From: Caprimulgus europaeus
Lineage: Eukaryota; Chordata; Aves; Caprimulgiformes; Caprimulgidae
Direction of reading: 5' to 3'
Assembly: GCA_907165065.1 (NCBI GenBank)
Contig: OU015528.1
Span: 29,596,515-29,660,514, forward strand
Length of the DNA: 64,000 nt
Shown here: piece by piece, positions 27,985-38,966 of the stretch
How positions within the stretch are numbered: position 1 is the stretch's first letter
How the letters are laid out: every line of letters begins with the position of its first letter
Program-made: the position numbers and the translations under genes
Notes under the pieces: generated by a model
What the model was told of the DNA's origin: nothing
The model's database searches: none
The model's input: the letters and a program-made list of their open reading frames with translations, nothing else

Positions 27985-28190
27985 TGTGACAGTATGTGTC
28001 TCTGGGATGCATGCTCATGTTTGTTACTGGTAGAAGCTGCAAATGGGAATGTGGCAGCCATGTCCCTCAGCCTAGGCAGAGGCCCAGGATCCTTGGGCTC
28101 TGGTGGCCAGGCAGAATTGTTCTGGCTCAAAGCAGTTGGAGAAGGAAGATTTGATCTTATATCACTTAACATGCTCCTCCAGAAGTGATT
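27985..28190. other. Unidentified GC-richer patch
   Basis: About 200 bp with noticeably higher GC content than its AT-rich surroundings. It is open on both strands: a 64-codon frame on plus at 27994 and a 66-codon frame on minus at 27972. I do not recognise the sequence. It could be an old retroposed fragment or chance composition. No poly-A tail or target duplication is evident. Confidence 0.3.
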
Positions 28191-29696
28191 TCAGCTAGCA
28201 CATTTGTTTATGTCAGGTAGTTCAGTAGAGAGGACTGTATGCTTCACTTTATCATTCTAGTATACCTTTTAGACCTAATTCTTACACTACAGCTCAAATT
28301 CAGGTTGGTTTTTTTTTTTTTTTTTTCAATAGCAACCATATGGTTTGGAAGATTTCAGATTCTTCACAGGTTTTTCAAACTAGACAGTCATCAGGACAAA
28401 ATAACTTTTCCTATGAAATAGAAAGCCTCATGAGTATTACATGGGAAATCCTGAACTCACTGAAGACAATAACAGAGATGCTGTCATGTAGGTGGAATCA
28501 GGATTTCATCATCCATAAGTAGTAATCTTATACATTTTCTATTGATCTAAAAAATCTTGACACCAACACAGAATTAACAGAGAATAAAACAACTCAGGTT
28601 TAAATGGATGTGAGTTATTTCTTACCAAGTAGTAAGACAGTGGCACTTGACAGATTTTCATACTCACTTGCCAAGCCCAAATCAAGCAAATGAGAAAGCA
28701 AACATTAAGTGTTTTTTTCCAAGCACTAAACAGATTTATTAGGAGGGGGAAAGTGTTGTTATAAATGATGAGTCCCTTATCTAACATGTTCAAAATACAG
28801 TTGCAACTAGAGATATGTGGGTGGACTGGCATATACTCATTCAGTTTCCATTTGAGGGCAGTAAGAAAATCCTTTTTTCCTAAGTATCAATAAACTCATG
28901 GCCAACTCTATAAATAAGCACCAAATGGATTTTGTGGGATGATTTGATTTCCATTAGATTCCATCTTCAAATATTAGTGATGTCTAATTTTCTTATTTTT
29001 GCTTCCAACAAAGGGCAGCTGCTATGAAATGTAGATTTGGTTAGAGGGCTGTACTTTAAATGAAAAATTAACTGAAGTGAAAACCCTAAGAGCAGTTTTC
29101 AGCTTTTAGGTGGAATTCAAAGCTGCATTCAAGAAAGAATCATTTTGGCTGCACTGCTGTAACAGGGACTAAAACTGATATTCAGGTTTCCTGAAAATAA
29201 CGTTGCAAAGCATTTTAAATAATAACTTGACCCTGTACCTTCAGTAAATTTGTCAGGGTGTGATCAGGTTAGCCCAGCAAAACCCAAGCATTATTTTTGT
29301 CTAGTGGAAAGATGGAGGACTGAAAAACAGACTAATCATTCTCAAAATGAATCTGTGCATTTTCTGCTGCAATTTGTAAAGCTTAGGAAATGAGTACTTA
29401 AGGAAAAAATAACTTTAAACGTCTACAGGAAAAGTAAACTAAACTGATGATCTTTAACATGATCTTCTACTAATTACATTAAAAAAGGCTATATTAAATA
29501 GAGAAAAGGTTTTTCTACCACTTTCAATCATGTGTCTGTAAATTTAAAGACCATATGCAGTGCGCAAATTAACTTATTACAAAAAAACCCAGTATCTGCA
29601 GTATTAAGCAGTTTCTCATTATACTGATTTACATCTAAAAGTTTAAAATACAGATTCTGAAATAAGCTAAACTCCCAGTTTGACCCAGTAAAGTAT

Positions 29697-30691
29697 TGTG
29701 GTGATTTAACCCACAGTAGGACTATGCAGTCCTGCATTCCCTCCCCCCACCCAGTGAGATGGGATGCGAGTCACAACAAAGGGGACACGGTATTAGGAAT
29801 GAAGGACAGGGATGGCTCCCTCACCAGTTATGGTCACAGGCAAAACAGACTCAATCTTGCAGAAGAAAAATCAATTTAATTAGTTGCCATTCATCTAACT
29901 AGATGTAACAACCACATCTTACAACACCTTCCCCCACCCCTCCCTTCTTCCTGGGCTCAAATCACTTTGCTCCCTACTTCTCTACCTTTTCCCCCACCAG
30001 TGGCACAGGGGACAGGAAATGGGGGTTTAATCAGTTCACCTCTGCTGGTCTTCCTGGCATGAAAATCCAGGAACAAGAGGTTCCAAAACAAGCTTCCTAT
30101 GAAGTCATGGACCTCTTCAGGCTCAGCTCCCGGCTCCGGCATGGGGACCTCCATGAACTGCAGACCCACTCCCCACTCTGAGGATCCATTCCCACTCTGG
30201 CAGCGAGCGACTCTCGGGATCACAATTCCATCAGACTTGCCTCAGGTTCAGCTTCTCTGCTCCAGCATAGAGTCCTCCACGTTTTACACGTGGGTACCTG
30301 CTCCACCATTGAGCTTAACTTCCACGGGCTGCAGAACCTCCTTTGCCTTCTCCTACTCCATCTTGTGAACTGGGTGTCTCAAGGTACTCTGACCCCCCTC
30401 TACCTCTTTTCTCTGGCAACAAAGCTCTCTCTCTTGTCTAACTGTCCTTTGTTTAGGCTGATGGTCATCTTTTTGTTCAGTCTTCTCCTTCAGGTACCAC
30501 ACCTTCTTCTTTTCAGGACAGTCCTTCCCCTCACAAATATGGATTTGCAGACGCGTTTCTCTAGTGATCATTGGCCCAGCCTGGCCTGGGGTCTCTCTGT
30601 TTTGGAGCCAGGGGAGCTTTTCACTCTCACAAGGTGGACCTTCCTTCACTACTAAAAAAAGTACCCCTTCCCCTTTTCAAAACCCAACACA
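29697..30691 (-). mobile_element. Solo LTR of an avian endogenous retrovirus (fossil), 995 bp
   Basis: In minus orientation the element starts with TGTGTTGGGTTTTG and ends with AAATCACCACA, the TG...CA termini of an LTR. Flanking bases are AGTAT on the left and AGTAC on the right, a 5-bp target duplication with four matching bases, which fits an ERVL-like or similar class. An ATTAAA-type poly-A signal lies at 29875-29880, read on minus. The last 250 bases, containing 'gagtctgttttgcc' and 'aactggtgag', match the 3' part of the LTR at 53357-54510, so the two families are related. Two GGAGCAG-type units about 41 bp apart occur near 30258-30308. No internal retroviral region is present, so the provirus is reduced to one LTR and is not functional. 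Confidence 0.88.
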
Positions 30692-31594
30692 AGTACTTTA
30701 ATGACTTACTACATAACTACATCCAGGAGAACCCTGGATGCATTGTTGTCAAGCTAATTTATTTTTTTTATTTTACGTTACGTAAGTCTAGAAAATGGTT
30801 AGCACCTCTGAGACCCAGACACAGTATTTTTGCATCTCTCTTGGATCACCATTTGGATAAAACTCTGATTTTACACTGAAAGTGGCTATGCAAAATCTGC
30901 AATAATATTTTCGTCTTGCGTTTTCAGGCCCACGTCTAGTCAACATGAACAGAACAGCGTGATCTACTTTTTACCCCTCAAGTCTGCAGGTGATACTGTG
31001 AAGAGCAACTTCTGCAAATTCTTTTTTGTTTGTTTGGGTTTTGGGATTGTTTTTTTTGGTTCATCATCAACACAATAATTTGGTATATTTCAACTGTGGT
31101 ATGGCAATGTATTTAAAATATGACTATATAGATAAAAATCTCAACTCCTTTAGTCAAGTTCACTTAGCTCTAGTCTGAGCAGGGAACCAAAAATTCCTGG
31201 TAATGCATTTCCTAATAAAACAAGAAGATATCCTCAAGCTGTTGATCAAGAAAGGTCACTTATTATCAAGTTCATTACTCTAGATATCACAGAGAGCTAC
31301 TGTTGCATGTAGAAATCTATGGATGGGGAAATTGTATCTAATAAAAACAAGAAACTAGCTAGTACAGATAGCTTTCTGTGCAGCTGCCACAAGAGAAGGA
31401 GAATTTCATATTTCTAGAAACCCAAACACAGAGGAAAAAAAGGACATAGCACACGTGTGGAAACACAGATCTTACGCAGATGTAGCTATAAAGCCTTCAG
31501 ATCTTGAGTTCCTGAAATAGCAACACAAAGTTTCCTACTTTTTTGCTTTGTTTTGTTTTGTTTTTTTCCCCAGATCAACCTCCTCTGGTTGGAA
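30692..31594. other. Non-coding stretch between LTR and CR1
   Basis: About 900 bp with no recognised exon or repeat apart from T-rich runs near 31022 and 31540-31570. The T-rich run ends at the 3' tail of the minus-strand CR1 that follows. Confidence 0.5.
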
Positions 31595-31890
31595 AGGAGT
31601 TTGAAGAATCACAGAATCACATAATGATAGGGGTTGGAAATGACCTCTGGAGATCATCTAGCCCAACCCCCCTACCAAAGCAGGTTCACCTAAAACAAGT
31701 TGCACAGGACTGTATCCAGGTGGGTTTTGATTATCTCCAGAAGAGAAGACTCCACAACCTCTCTGGGCAGCCTGTTCCAGTGCTCTGTCACTCTCACAGT
31801 AAAGAAGTTTTTCCTCATGTTTAAGCAGAATCTTCTGTGTCCCAGCTTGTACCCATTGCCCCTTGTCTTATCACTGGCCACCATGAAAGA
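31595..31890 (-). mobile_element. CR1 LINE, 3' end fragment
   Basis: Read on the minus strand, the piece starts in the end of ORF2 ('gacaaggggcaatgggtac', then [23 protein letters not shown], a standard CR1 C-terminal string). It ends with 'gatgatctccagaggtca' and a tail of ATTCTGTG type at about 31595-31625. The copy is strongly 5' truncated. The frame is intact over the last 60 or so ORF2 residues, suggesting moderate age. Confidence 0.93.
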
Positions 31891-32701
31891 TAAGAAGATA
31901 AGGTATTAACCCAGTGACTAGGAACTTGTACTGACCTTTATTGCTTCTGTAGTAGCAATAATTTTAAAGTTACTTTCCTTTTAATGCAAGTTTAAACACA
32001 GGCTGACAGCAAGTATTCTGGTCTCTTACATATGTTTACCTTCTTATCCATTAATACTTGTATATCTGTGTACCACCTTATTGACTTCACTTGAGAGAAC
32101 TCAGAGCATTTGAATTTTAATGTAGGTGAATCTAGAAAAGAGCTCATATTTATGAAGTGTATGTTTTGCATCTACTTTTCTTACACTACATATGTACAAA
32201 AAATTATATGGGCTATGGAAAAAAACATTCCTGTAACCAAAACTTTGAAGACAACCAAGAAATATGTATGAAATAGCAATTTCACTTATTACATATTTAC
32301 ATGTACATGAACACATTTGCAAATTTTGTGATAGAATCAGTGTTATTCTGATCATCAAGCTTTTGTTTCATTTAAAAAAAAAAAAATGCAATGTCCTATA
32401 TAATTCATTCAGAGATGGAAGTTTTTTAGTTGGATTAATTCATTCTTTAAAAGTATAGTGTGAAGATAATATTGCTGAAAATTTAAATTCATTTCAAACT
32501 TTCATACATTTACACTTTCATGACAGAACTGGATCTCGGTAGATGGGTTAAATCTGTATTCAAAGTCATTTATACCAAAGATTCTGTAATCACTGTGCTG
32601 TTTTTTGTTTGTTTTGTTTTCAAGAAAGAAAATGAGGAAGACATGTAATTTGAAAGTGGTTTTGTACATAACACCATAAAATTTCGTGTACAGTGGTTAG
32701 G
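31891..32701. other. AT-rich non-coding stretch
   Basis: No exon or interspersed repeat recognised. It contains an A13 tract near 32371 and T-rich runs near 32600. It ends at the left copy of the target duplication GTTAGG of the next LTR. Confidence 0.55.
32696..32701. repeat. Target-site duplication, left copy (GTTAGG)
   Basis: Identical to 33032-33037 on the other side of the 330-bp solo LTR. Confidence 0.9.
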
Positions 32702-33031
32702 TGTTGCGACGGGGGGAAAAATCCGGACGCTCAATATGAGAATCATCAGACTTCCCATTTTATTGATCACACATATGCCTCATATACAGCAGTTAACCAA
32801 GCCCATACACATTCCCAAAAATCCACACTGATTGGCTTATTCATTCTCCTGAGAACTTTCACTTTGTTATAACAGGTGGTGGTGTTTGTTCGGCTGAGCT
32901 TCAAAGGGCAACAACAGAATACTCCCTTTTTTTTTCCAACTTGATTAGAATTGTTTTGTCTGCAGTTCTCAAGGAGAGCAGGCCTCCTGACTTATGTCAA
33001 GGGGCCTAAGCCATTTCAATGATTTACAACA
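32702..33031 (-). mobile_element. Compact solo LTR, class II-like avian ERV (fossil), 330 bp
   Basis: Read on minus, the element starts TGTTGTAAATC and ends CCGTCGCAACA, so it has the TGTTG/CAACA terminal inverted repeat. It is flanked by a perfect 6-bp duplication, GTTAGG, at 32696-32701 and 33032-33037. Six bases is typical of class II (alpha/beta-like, ERVK) elements. Promoter-like parts are in the expected order on minus: a CCAAT box (ATTGG on plus at 32831-32835), a TATA-like box near 32780-32788 and an AATAAA poly-A signal (plus 32759-32764). The short TATA-to-poly-A distance is like that of avian alpharetroviral LTRs. No internal region remains, so this is a recombination product and not a provirus. 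The perfect duplication suggests a fairly recent insertion. Confidence 0.9.
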
Positions 33032-33037
33032 GTTAGG
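33032..33037. repeat. Target-site duplication, right copy (GTTAGG)
   Basis: Identical to 32696-32701. The pair fixes the LTR borders to the base. Confidence 0.9.
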
Positions 33038-33215
33038 TGCATAAAACAGAACATGAGCCCTTCATTCCTATCATTAAAATAACTTTTTAAGTTTCTACTT
33101 TCCAAGGCAAGCAGAAGAAAAAAGGAGCCTGGGATACATTTCTTATATTTCCACCAAATTTCTCCATCTTCAATCAAGAAATATGTTGAAGGAAAAAGTA
33201 AAAGCAGAAAAACTA

Positions 33216-33500
33216 TAAAATAAAAAAAAATAAAATAAAATAAAATAAAATAAAATAAAATAAAATAAAATAAAATAAAATAAAATAAAATAAAATAAAA
33301 AAAAATAAAAAAAAATAAAATAAAATAAAATAAAATAAAATAAAATAAAATAAAATAAAATAAAATAAAATAAAATAAAATAAAATAAAATAAAATAAAA
33401 TAAAATAAAATAAAATAAAATAAAATAAAATAAAATAAAATAAAATAAAATAAAATAAAATAAAATAAAATAAAATAAAATAAAATAAAATAAAATAAAA
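33216..33500. repeat. (TAAAA)57 pentanucleotide array
   Basis: A 285-bp array of 57 five-base units in perfect phase from end to end. Only three units differ, each by a T-to-A change at its first base (near 33226, 33301 and 33311), and there are no length changes. Read on the minus strand the unit is TTTTA. It has no stop codon in any frame and gives a repeating FYFIL string, which explains a 99-codon open frame that is not a gene. The purity points to recent expansion and to likely length variation between individuals. Confidence 0.98.
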
Positions 33501-36500
33501 TGGGATTGCCACTGGTAAGATCTATTTAAATACTCTAAAATCTGAAAGTAACAACTTTTTCATTCTGAAAATTAAGCAGGTTAACATAGTGTTGCTGTTA
33601 AAAAAATAACATCTGTTTTGTAGAGCAGTTCAAATTTTGAAACTCAGGAGACACATAAAACATTGTTTATGTGCGTAGAGAAAACTTATATTCAGAGAAA
33701 AACAAAACTCTAAGGAGTAGATAGAACCTGACATAGGCCTTTTATAGAGTTGACTAATACATGGGAAATTAATACATGAAAGCTAATACTGGAAAGATAA
33801 GGTTTGTCTGAGGCATGTGATCTGTTGAATGTTGAATTACTTATTGTGTGCATTTTAGTAGGCTGGAATCAAGGTAACTGCTGCACAGGTGTTTGAAGGA
33901 CGGAATTCACAGAACTAACTTCTAGATATGAATCGTTATCTTGTGAAACTTGGTTTAAATTCCTGTGCCTAAGTAAGAAATTTATAGTTAAAGAATATGG
34001 GGAGCGGGGGGTAGGGGGTATTATTGTCCCTTACTTATATTTCTAGATCTTAGTTTTCTAGTGAAAGGTTTACATTTTTTGTTTTATGTGGTAAGACCTC
34101 AGAGTCATAGAATTCTTAAACCTTTATTTTTTTGTCTGTGTTAGTGTAGAGTGGAGGGAAGATATAATCAGTGTTACATGCAGAAACTGAATGAACATAA
34201 CTGGATCAAAACATGATTCCCCACAGAATAGCACGCTTTGGGCATTACAGAAGTGCTTAGAAATTTAAATGGATTCAATCAACCCTACCAACAGTTAAGA
34301 TATATTCTGTCTGAACTGTGTTACTGTAACACAGCACAGTTACAGGAGTCCTGGAGACAGATAAAAAGTAGAAGTCTGAATGCTGCTTTTCTATATTTTA
34401 TCAACAAGCCTACAGAAGTCTGTATGAAAACATGATATGCCCTACTCTTCAAGGAGCCTGAGTAGGGCAGATGTTCTTATGTCAGAATAATATATTGCAG
34501 GAAAATTATCATACTCATCAGTTTGTTATACTTACAGATGATGATTCTTAAACTGGTCTTAAAAATCTGTAAACATTTGATAACAATGGGATCTTCCCAA
34601 TTACAAATTCGGTTGTATCAGCTTTCGAAAATACAACTTCTTGTTAGTGAAAACCAGGAAGCCTGAGATATATTCAGCTGAGGATATTTCTTTCTGTAGT
34701 CTGTTAGGTGTCTACTTTACTTTTGTTTCAATGTAGTATGAATAACATTGCAAACACTCACTGTGACTCTAGTGAAATAATCAATATTTTTGTCCTTAAA
34801 AAAAATAAATCAAAATCTCATTGTCATAGCTAACAGTAAAAAGTCAAGGACAAAAGAAAAATAAAATGAGATCAAAAACATATATAAAACTAAATTAGTA
34901 TGAAAAGTTTTTGCAAAGAAAATTACAAAAACAGGTCTAATTATTTCTTTATCAGTCCTGAATCTTGTATGAATATGTTTTTTCCCAGTTGATGAAAAAC
35001 TACTTTGAAATTAGAAGAATCCAAAACTTCAGGGGTAATACCTAAGTGGTAATCACAGGGACTTTCAGGACTTTCTTCATCATATATTCACAGCTGTAAG
35101 GACCATGAGACTGAAAAGTGAGACCAATCCAGTCTTCAAGAGAATAAGTTAATTGGGCAGAAACAGCACCACTCAGCATTTTGTTAGAGGGTTATGTACT
35201 GAGTTTCTAATGATGTGCATCTCTCATTGCTATGGATGTGCGTCAGCAAGTCTTAAAGACTGTCATAAGAGAATAATTAGATTGTTAATGTATACAAATG
35301 CTCAATCCATATAAATGTTTAATTTTCAGATCGATATGTTAATCAGTGTAATGATGATACTATATTAATTATGTCTTTAACTGCTTTACTGGTTGTCTGT
35401 ACTATTTACTATGAATAGGTTAATTGTTACAGATAATACCCCCTTCTGTTTAATTCTGAATTCTCTCTTCTCCCTCTTACAACAAAATGTTTTGATTTAT
35501 TAAACTGTAACTTACAAATAGATTAAATCACCTCATCAAAACATATTCACTATTTAAACTTATCATGGCAAAGCACTGTGCATACATGATCAGCAGTATT
35601 CCTCACCATTTACTATATGAATGGATCCAGCTATCATATTCATAACTATTCAGTCAATGCCTTTGACTATGCAAGTAATGTTACATTTTATGAACTGTTC
35701 TTTGAATAATTTGTATTTCAGTTTTCTGTTTTATCTGAAATAAGGAGCAGATATCTAATAGAATGCCTCTTCTATAAAGAAGACAATATATGGCATGACA
35801 AAAATTTGGATGCTAATATATGCTTCTACCTCACATTGGAAGATTTACATTATTTACAGTAATATGGTGTTTTCATTTGTTTTTATGATGTAGGTATTCC
35901 TTAGTATTAGTCATTTTTCAGTGTAAAATACGTTAAAACTAGACAGCTTCTTGGGATATACTAATCATCAGAAACCTAGTCATGATGCATTGTGCTCTCT
36001 CCAGTCGAAATTGTATGTTGTTGAGGCTTCTCCCATGCAGGTCACATGCTTTCTCTGCCAATCAAACCTGTTATCAAAGAAGAGCTAAATTTACCATAAA
36101 GTTTTAATTTGTGTTTTAACTGTCTTTCCTTTTAATTCAGAAGAGATTGGATTTCCTTCTGGCATAAGAGTGATACAAATAATGCTTGTTCTGGCTTCAG
36201 GAGCTAACTCTAGCAAATACTAGTAAGACACTGCCAGCCACATTGACCAATGTTGTCTTACAAGCAGGAATGTCCCTGTTGAAAGAAGGATGGGTCAAAG
36301 TGAGAAAGCAAGGAAATATCTGGAATTTTTTTTTGTTTCAGTCTTTTTTTAATTCTCTTTCTTCTGAGCTAACATAGCAAAATCAATTTTTAAAAGTATT
36401 ATGTCATTACATGTATGATTCTGTGAGTATTGCAGCCCTTATCCTTTGAAGACATTAGTTCAAAGACCACATGGACCAGCCAATACTGGCTTGTTTCTTC

Positions 36501-36524
36501 AAATTACAGAATCAGGACACAGTT

Positions 36525-36547
36525 CAGAGATCACTTGGTGATCTCTG
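36525..36547. repeat. Perfect hairpin, 10-bp arms
   Basis: CAGAGATCAC and GTGATCTCTG are exact reverse complements separated by TTG. No T run follows and no gene is adjacent, so there is no reason to call it a terminator or regulatory site. Confidence 0.8.
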
Positions 36548-36847
36548 CTCTATGGATGACCAAGAAAAGATAGCAGGCTGCAGTCAAGGGCTATGAATTC
36601 ACTTAGACCTGTCACAAGCTTGGATGGTGGTTGTCTCTGCTATTCATAACCCAGATTAATGATGTTTCTTCACTACTTGTGGGAGAGCACATACACTCAA
36701 GAGTAATTTAAGAACAAACTCTGTGCTTGTCTGTAGCTCAATGCTACATATGCAGATATCTTGTCTGTAGCTGGCTTAAATGGAATGGTGATGTATCTCC
36801 TGTCATTTGTATCTAATACCTCAGGCTGTTAAAAAATGTAGCTCAAC

Positions 36848-36874
36848 CTGTGAATCTGAAAACCAGATTCACAG
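36848..36874. repeat. Perfect hairpin, 11-bp arms
   Basis: CTGTGAATCTG and CAGATTCACAG are exact reverse complements separated by AAAAC. This is the second perfect short inverted repeat within 350 bp. Confidence 0.8.
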
Positions 36875-37499
36875 AATGGATATTATGTTATTTTTTATAC
36901 CAGTAACTTAAATATAAGAAAAGTTGATCAAAAAGTTTATTTTCCATTGTTAAAAAAAAAATCAGCAATCTTTTTGGGGAGTAAGGAGGGCAAAAAATGT
37001 TCAGTTCAGAACCAGAACTATGAGAGTTTCCAGCAAAAGGGAAATACTAAATTTGACAAGAAAATACCATGAAGATATTTTCCTTTTTTATATCCCCACA
37101 CACACACATATTTTTCCCCCACCCCCTTTCTAAAAAATTATGCTGTAGAGAAATTATCCAGATAAAATCAAGCCAAAGTACCTTCACTGCAATCCAGATT
37201 GCAACAGCATTGTTACTGGCTTCTAAGCACTTGACTTACCACTTTTTTCCAGTATTTCTGAGCTCTTCACAGCAGACTGCTCATAGTCAATACTGACCTT
37301 TTCGTTAAGCTGCACTTTTTGTTTTGGTTTTGGTTATTTTTAAGGATATGGGGTGAAAGGAAAGAACTTTCTCTTCTTTTATCTGTATAGAATCATACTT
37401 ACATAGCAGTAATTGAATTTTTTGTATATTCTTATGCATCATCCTTGGATAGAACTTTACAAGAGTCAGACAAGAAAATTATATCCAAATTTGTTCTTC

Positions 37500-37504
37500 C
37501 TTGT
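37500..37504. repeat. Target-site duplication, left copy (CTTGT)
   Basis: Matches 38161-38165 exactly and sets the left border of the 656-bp solo LTR. Confidence 0.85.
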
Positions 37505-38160
37505 TGTGATATTTTCACTAGGCTAGCCCTCAGCTAGCAGCCAACACAGCCGCTTACCCACTGCCCCCCCATCCCCAGGGGATAGGGGAGAGGACTGGAG
37601 GCAAGAGTAAGGAGACTCTCAGGTTGAGATTAGAACAATTTAATAATAAAAATAAGAAAAAACTTAGAATAATACTAATTCTAAACTAGTAGTGATAATA
37701 ATAACAGTAACAAAATATACGAATAAGTGAGACACAGTGCAAATGCTCACCAACCATCAACCAAGCCCGGTCAGTTCCCAGGTAACAATCCTGGAGGAAT
37801 GACAATCCCAAACTGAAACCACAATCCCAGAACAGCGAGAGCCCGAGAGAAAGCCAGAGGGAGCCATAAGAGGAAGAGACCCTCACTAATACACTGGACA
37901 GGACGTGATATGATATGGAATATCTCATTGGTATACCCAAATGCAAATTTAGCTTATTAATTTAAATATTTCTAGCCCCCTTAGATCTTGCACTTGTAGT
38001 CTAACAGAACACAAAGTCCTTCACTTCCAGTGACAAAAATGCAAACACTGGTGTGTTAACGGTGTCTCTCTCATCACAATTCCCAGGCTGAAAGCAAAAT
38101 GCAGCACTGTCCTAGCTACTAAAAAGAAACCCAGGTCTGTTCCAGCTAAAAACCAGGACA
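37505..38160 (-). mobile_element. Solo LTR of an avian endogenous retrovirus (fossil), 656 bp
   Basis: On minus the element starts TGTCCTGGTTTTTAGCTGG, the start of a widespread avian LTR family, and ends AAAATATCACA. A perfect 5-bp target duplication, CTTGT, flanks it at 37500-37504 and 38161-38165. The internal block 'gagatattccatatcatat' and the late 'ttattaaattgttctaatct' segment with an ATTAAA poly-A signal (plus 37639-37644), followed by 'cagtcctctcccc', follow the family's known order. Five-base duplications are usual for ERVL-like elements. No gag, pol or env remains. It appears moderately diverged from the family sequence as I remember it. Confidence 0.9.
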
Positions 38161-38165
38161 CTTGT
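38161..38165. repeat. Target-site duplication, right copy (CTTGT)
   Basis: Matches 37500-37504 exactly. Confidence 0.85.
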
Positions 38166-38431
38166 ACACATAAATTTTTTTATGTCTTCAGAAGAGGTAT
38201 ATATTTAAGGTAATACTTAAGAAATTGAATGAAATTAAGAAACTAAATATTGCTTATATCAGAAAATTAAATATGTTTTCTCACTATAAGGCTTATCTAT
38301 ATCCTCGCGCTCCAAGACTTACCTGTGCAAACACAGTTTTTATGATACATGGAGTATTTGTAACAATTCTAACTTCCCTTCTGCTGACATGTTTTATATC
38401 ACTTTTTTCTCTCTTTTTTACTAAAGGGAAG

Positions 38432-38966
38432 GGAAGTCATCCAGAGGGACAGATGTCATTCAGACCCTTACAGGCTTGAGGAGTGGACCCATGTGAACCT
38501 TATGAAGTTTAAAAAGGCCAAGTGCAAGCTTCTGCACCTGGGCCGAGGTAACCTCATTATCAATACAAACTGACAGACAAACTGATTTGGAACAGCCCTG
38601 CAAAGGACTTTTAGATATTGCTAGATGAAAAATTGGACATGAGCTGACAATGTGCAGTTTCAGCCCAGAAAGCAAATCATATCCTGGACTGCAAGGCTAG
38701 AAGGTCGAGGGAGGTGATTCTCCCCCTCTACTCCATTCTTGTGAGACCCCACTTGGAGTACTGCATCCAGTTCTGGGGTCCCCAGTAAAAGAAAGACATG
38801 GACCTGTTGGAGCAGGTCCAGAGGAGGGCCAGAGAAATGGTCAGAAGGCTGGAACACCTCTCCTGTGAAGAAAGGCTTAGAGAGCTGGGGTTGTTCAACC
38901 TGAAGAAGAGAAGGTTCCAGGGAGGACTTATTGTGGCCTTTCAACACATAAAAGGGGGTTAAGAAA
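38432..38966 (+). mobile_element. CR1 LINE, C-terminal ORF2 fragment without 3' tail
   Basis: The sequence follows CR1 ORF2 in order: 'catccagagggac', 'aaaaaggccaagtgcaag', 'ctgcacctgggccgagg', 'gtcgagggaggtgattctcc', 'gtactgcatccagttctggg' and 'gagctggggttgttcaacctg'. It stops at 'acataaaagggggtt', about 200-300 bp short of the usual 3' end. It lacks both the 5' part and the 3' UTR. A small extra segment of about 20 bp sits after the first block, and several substitutions break the frame. A CR1 without its own 3' tail cannot be a plain insertion end, so a later deletion or rearrangement probably removed the tail. Confidence 0.92.

Larger units (their letters stand above)
14756..29696. other. 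AT-rich non-coding stretch with simple repeats
   Basis: Nearly 15 kb without a recognisable gene or interspersed element. It holds the simple repeats and G-rich motif listed separately, T or A tracts at 18413-18430, 21773-21787 and 28309-28326, and a short GC-richer patch at about 27985-28190. The longest open frame outside repeats in the window (22977-23357, 127 codons) lies here but has no recognisable sequence and no clear donor site. Confidence 0.5.
33501..37504. other. AT-rich non-coding stretch
   Basis: Four kilobases with no recognised exon or interspersed element. There is a G-rich run at 33999-34018 with three G runs of 4, 6 and 5 bases, one short of a classical G-quadruplex motif. 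The two perfect hairpins at 36525-36547 and 36848-36874 are listed separately. Confidence 0.5.

Noticed and set aside
33213-33512. 99-codon minus-strand frame of FYFIL repeats
   Set aside because: It is the translation of the TTTTA array, which has no stop in any frame.
33999-34018. Second G-quadruplex motif
   Set aside because: Only three separate G runs are present, one fewer than the standard rule requires.
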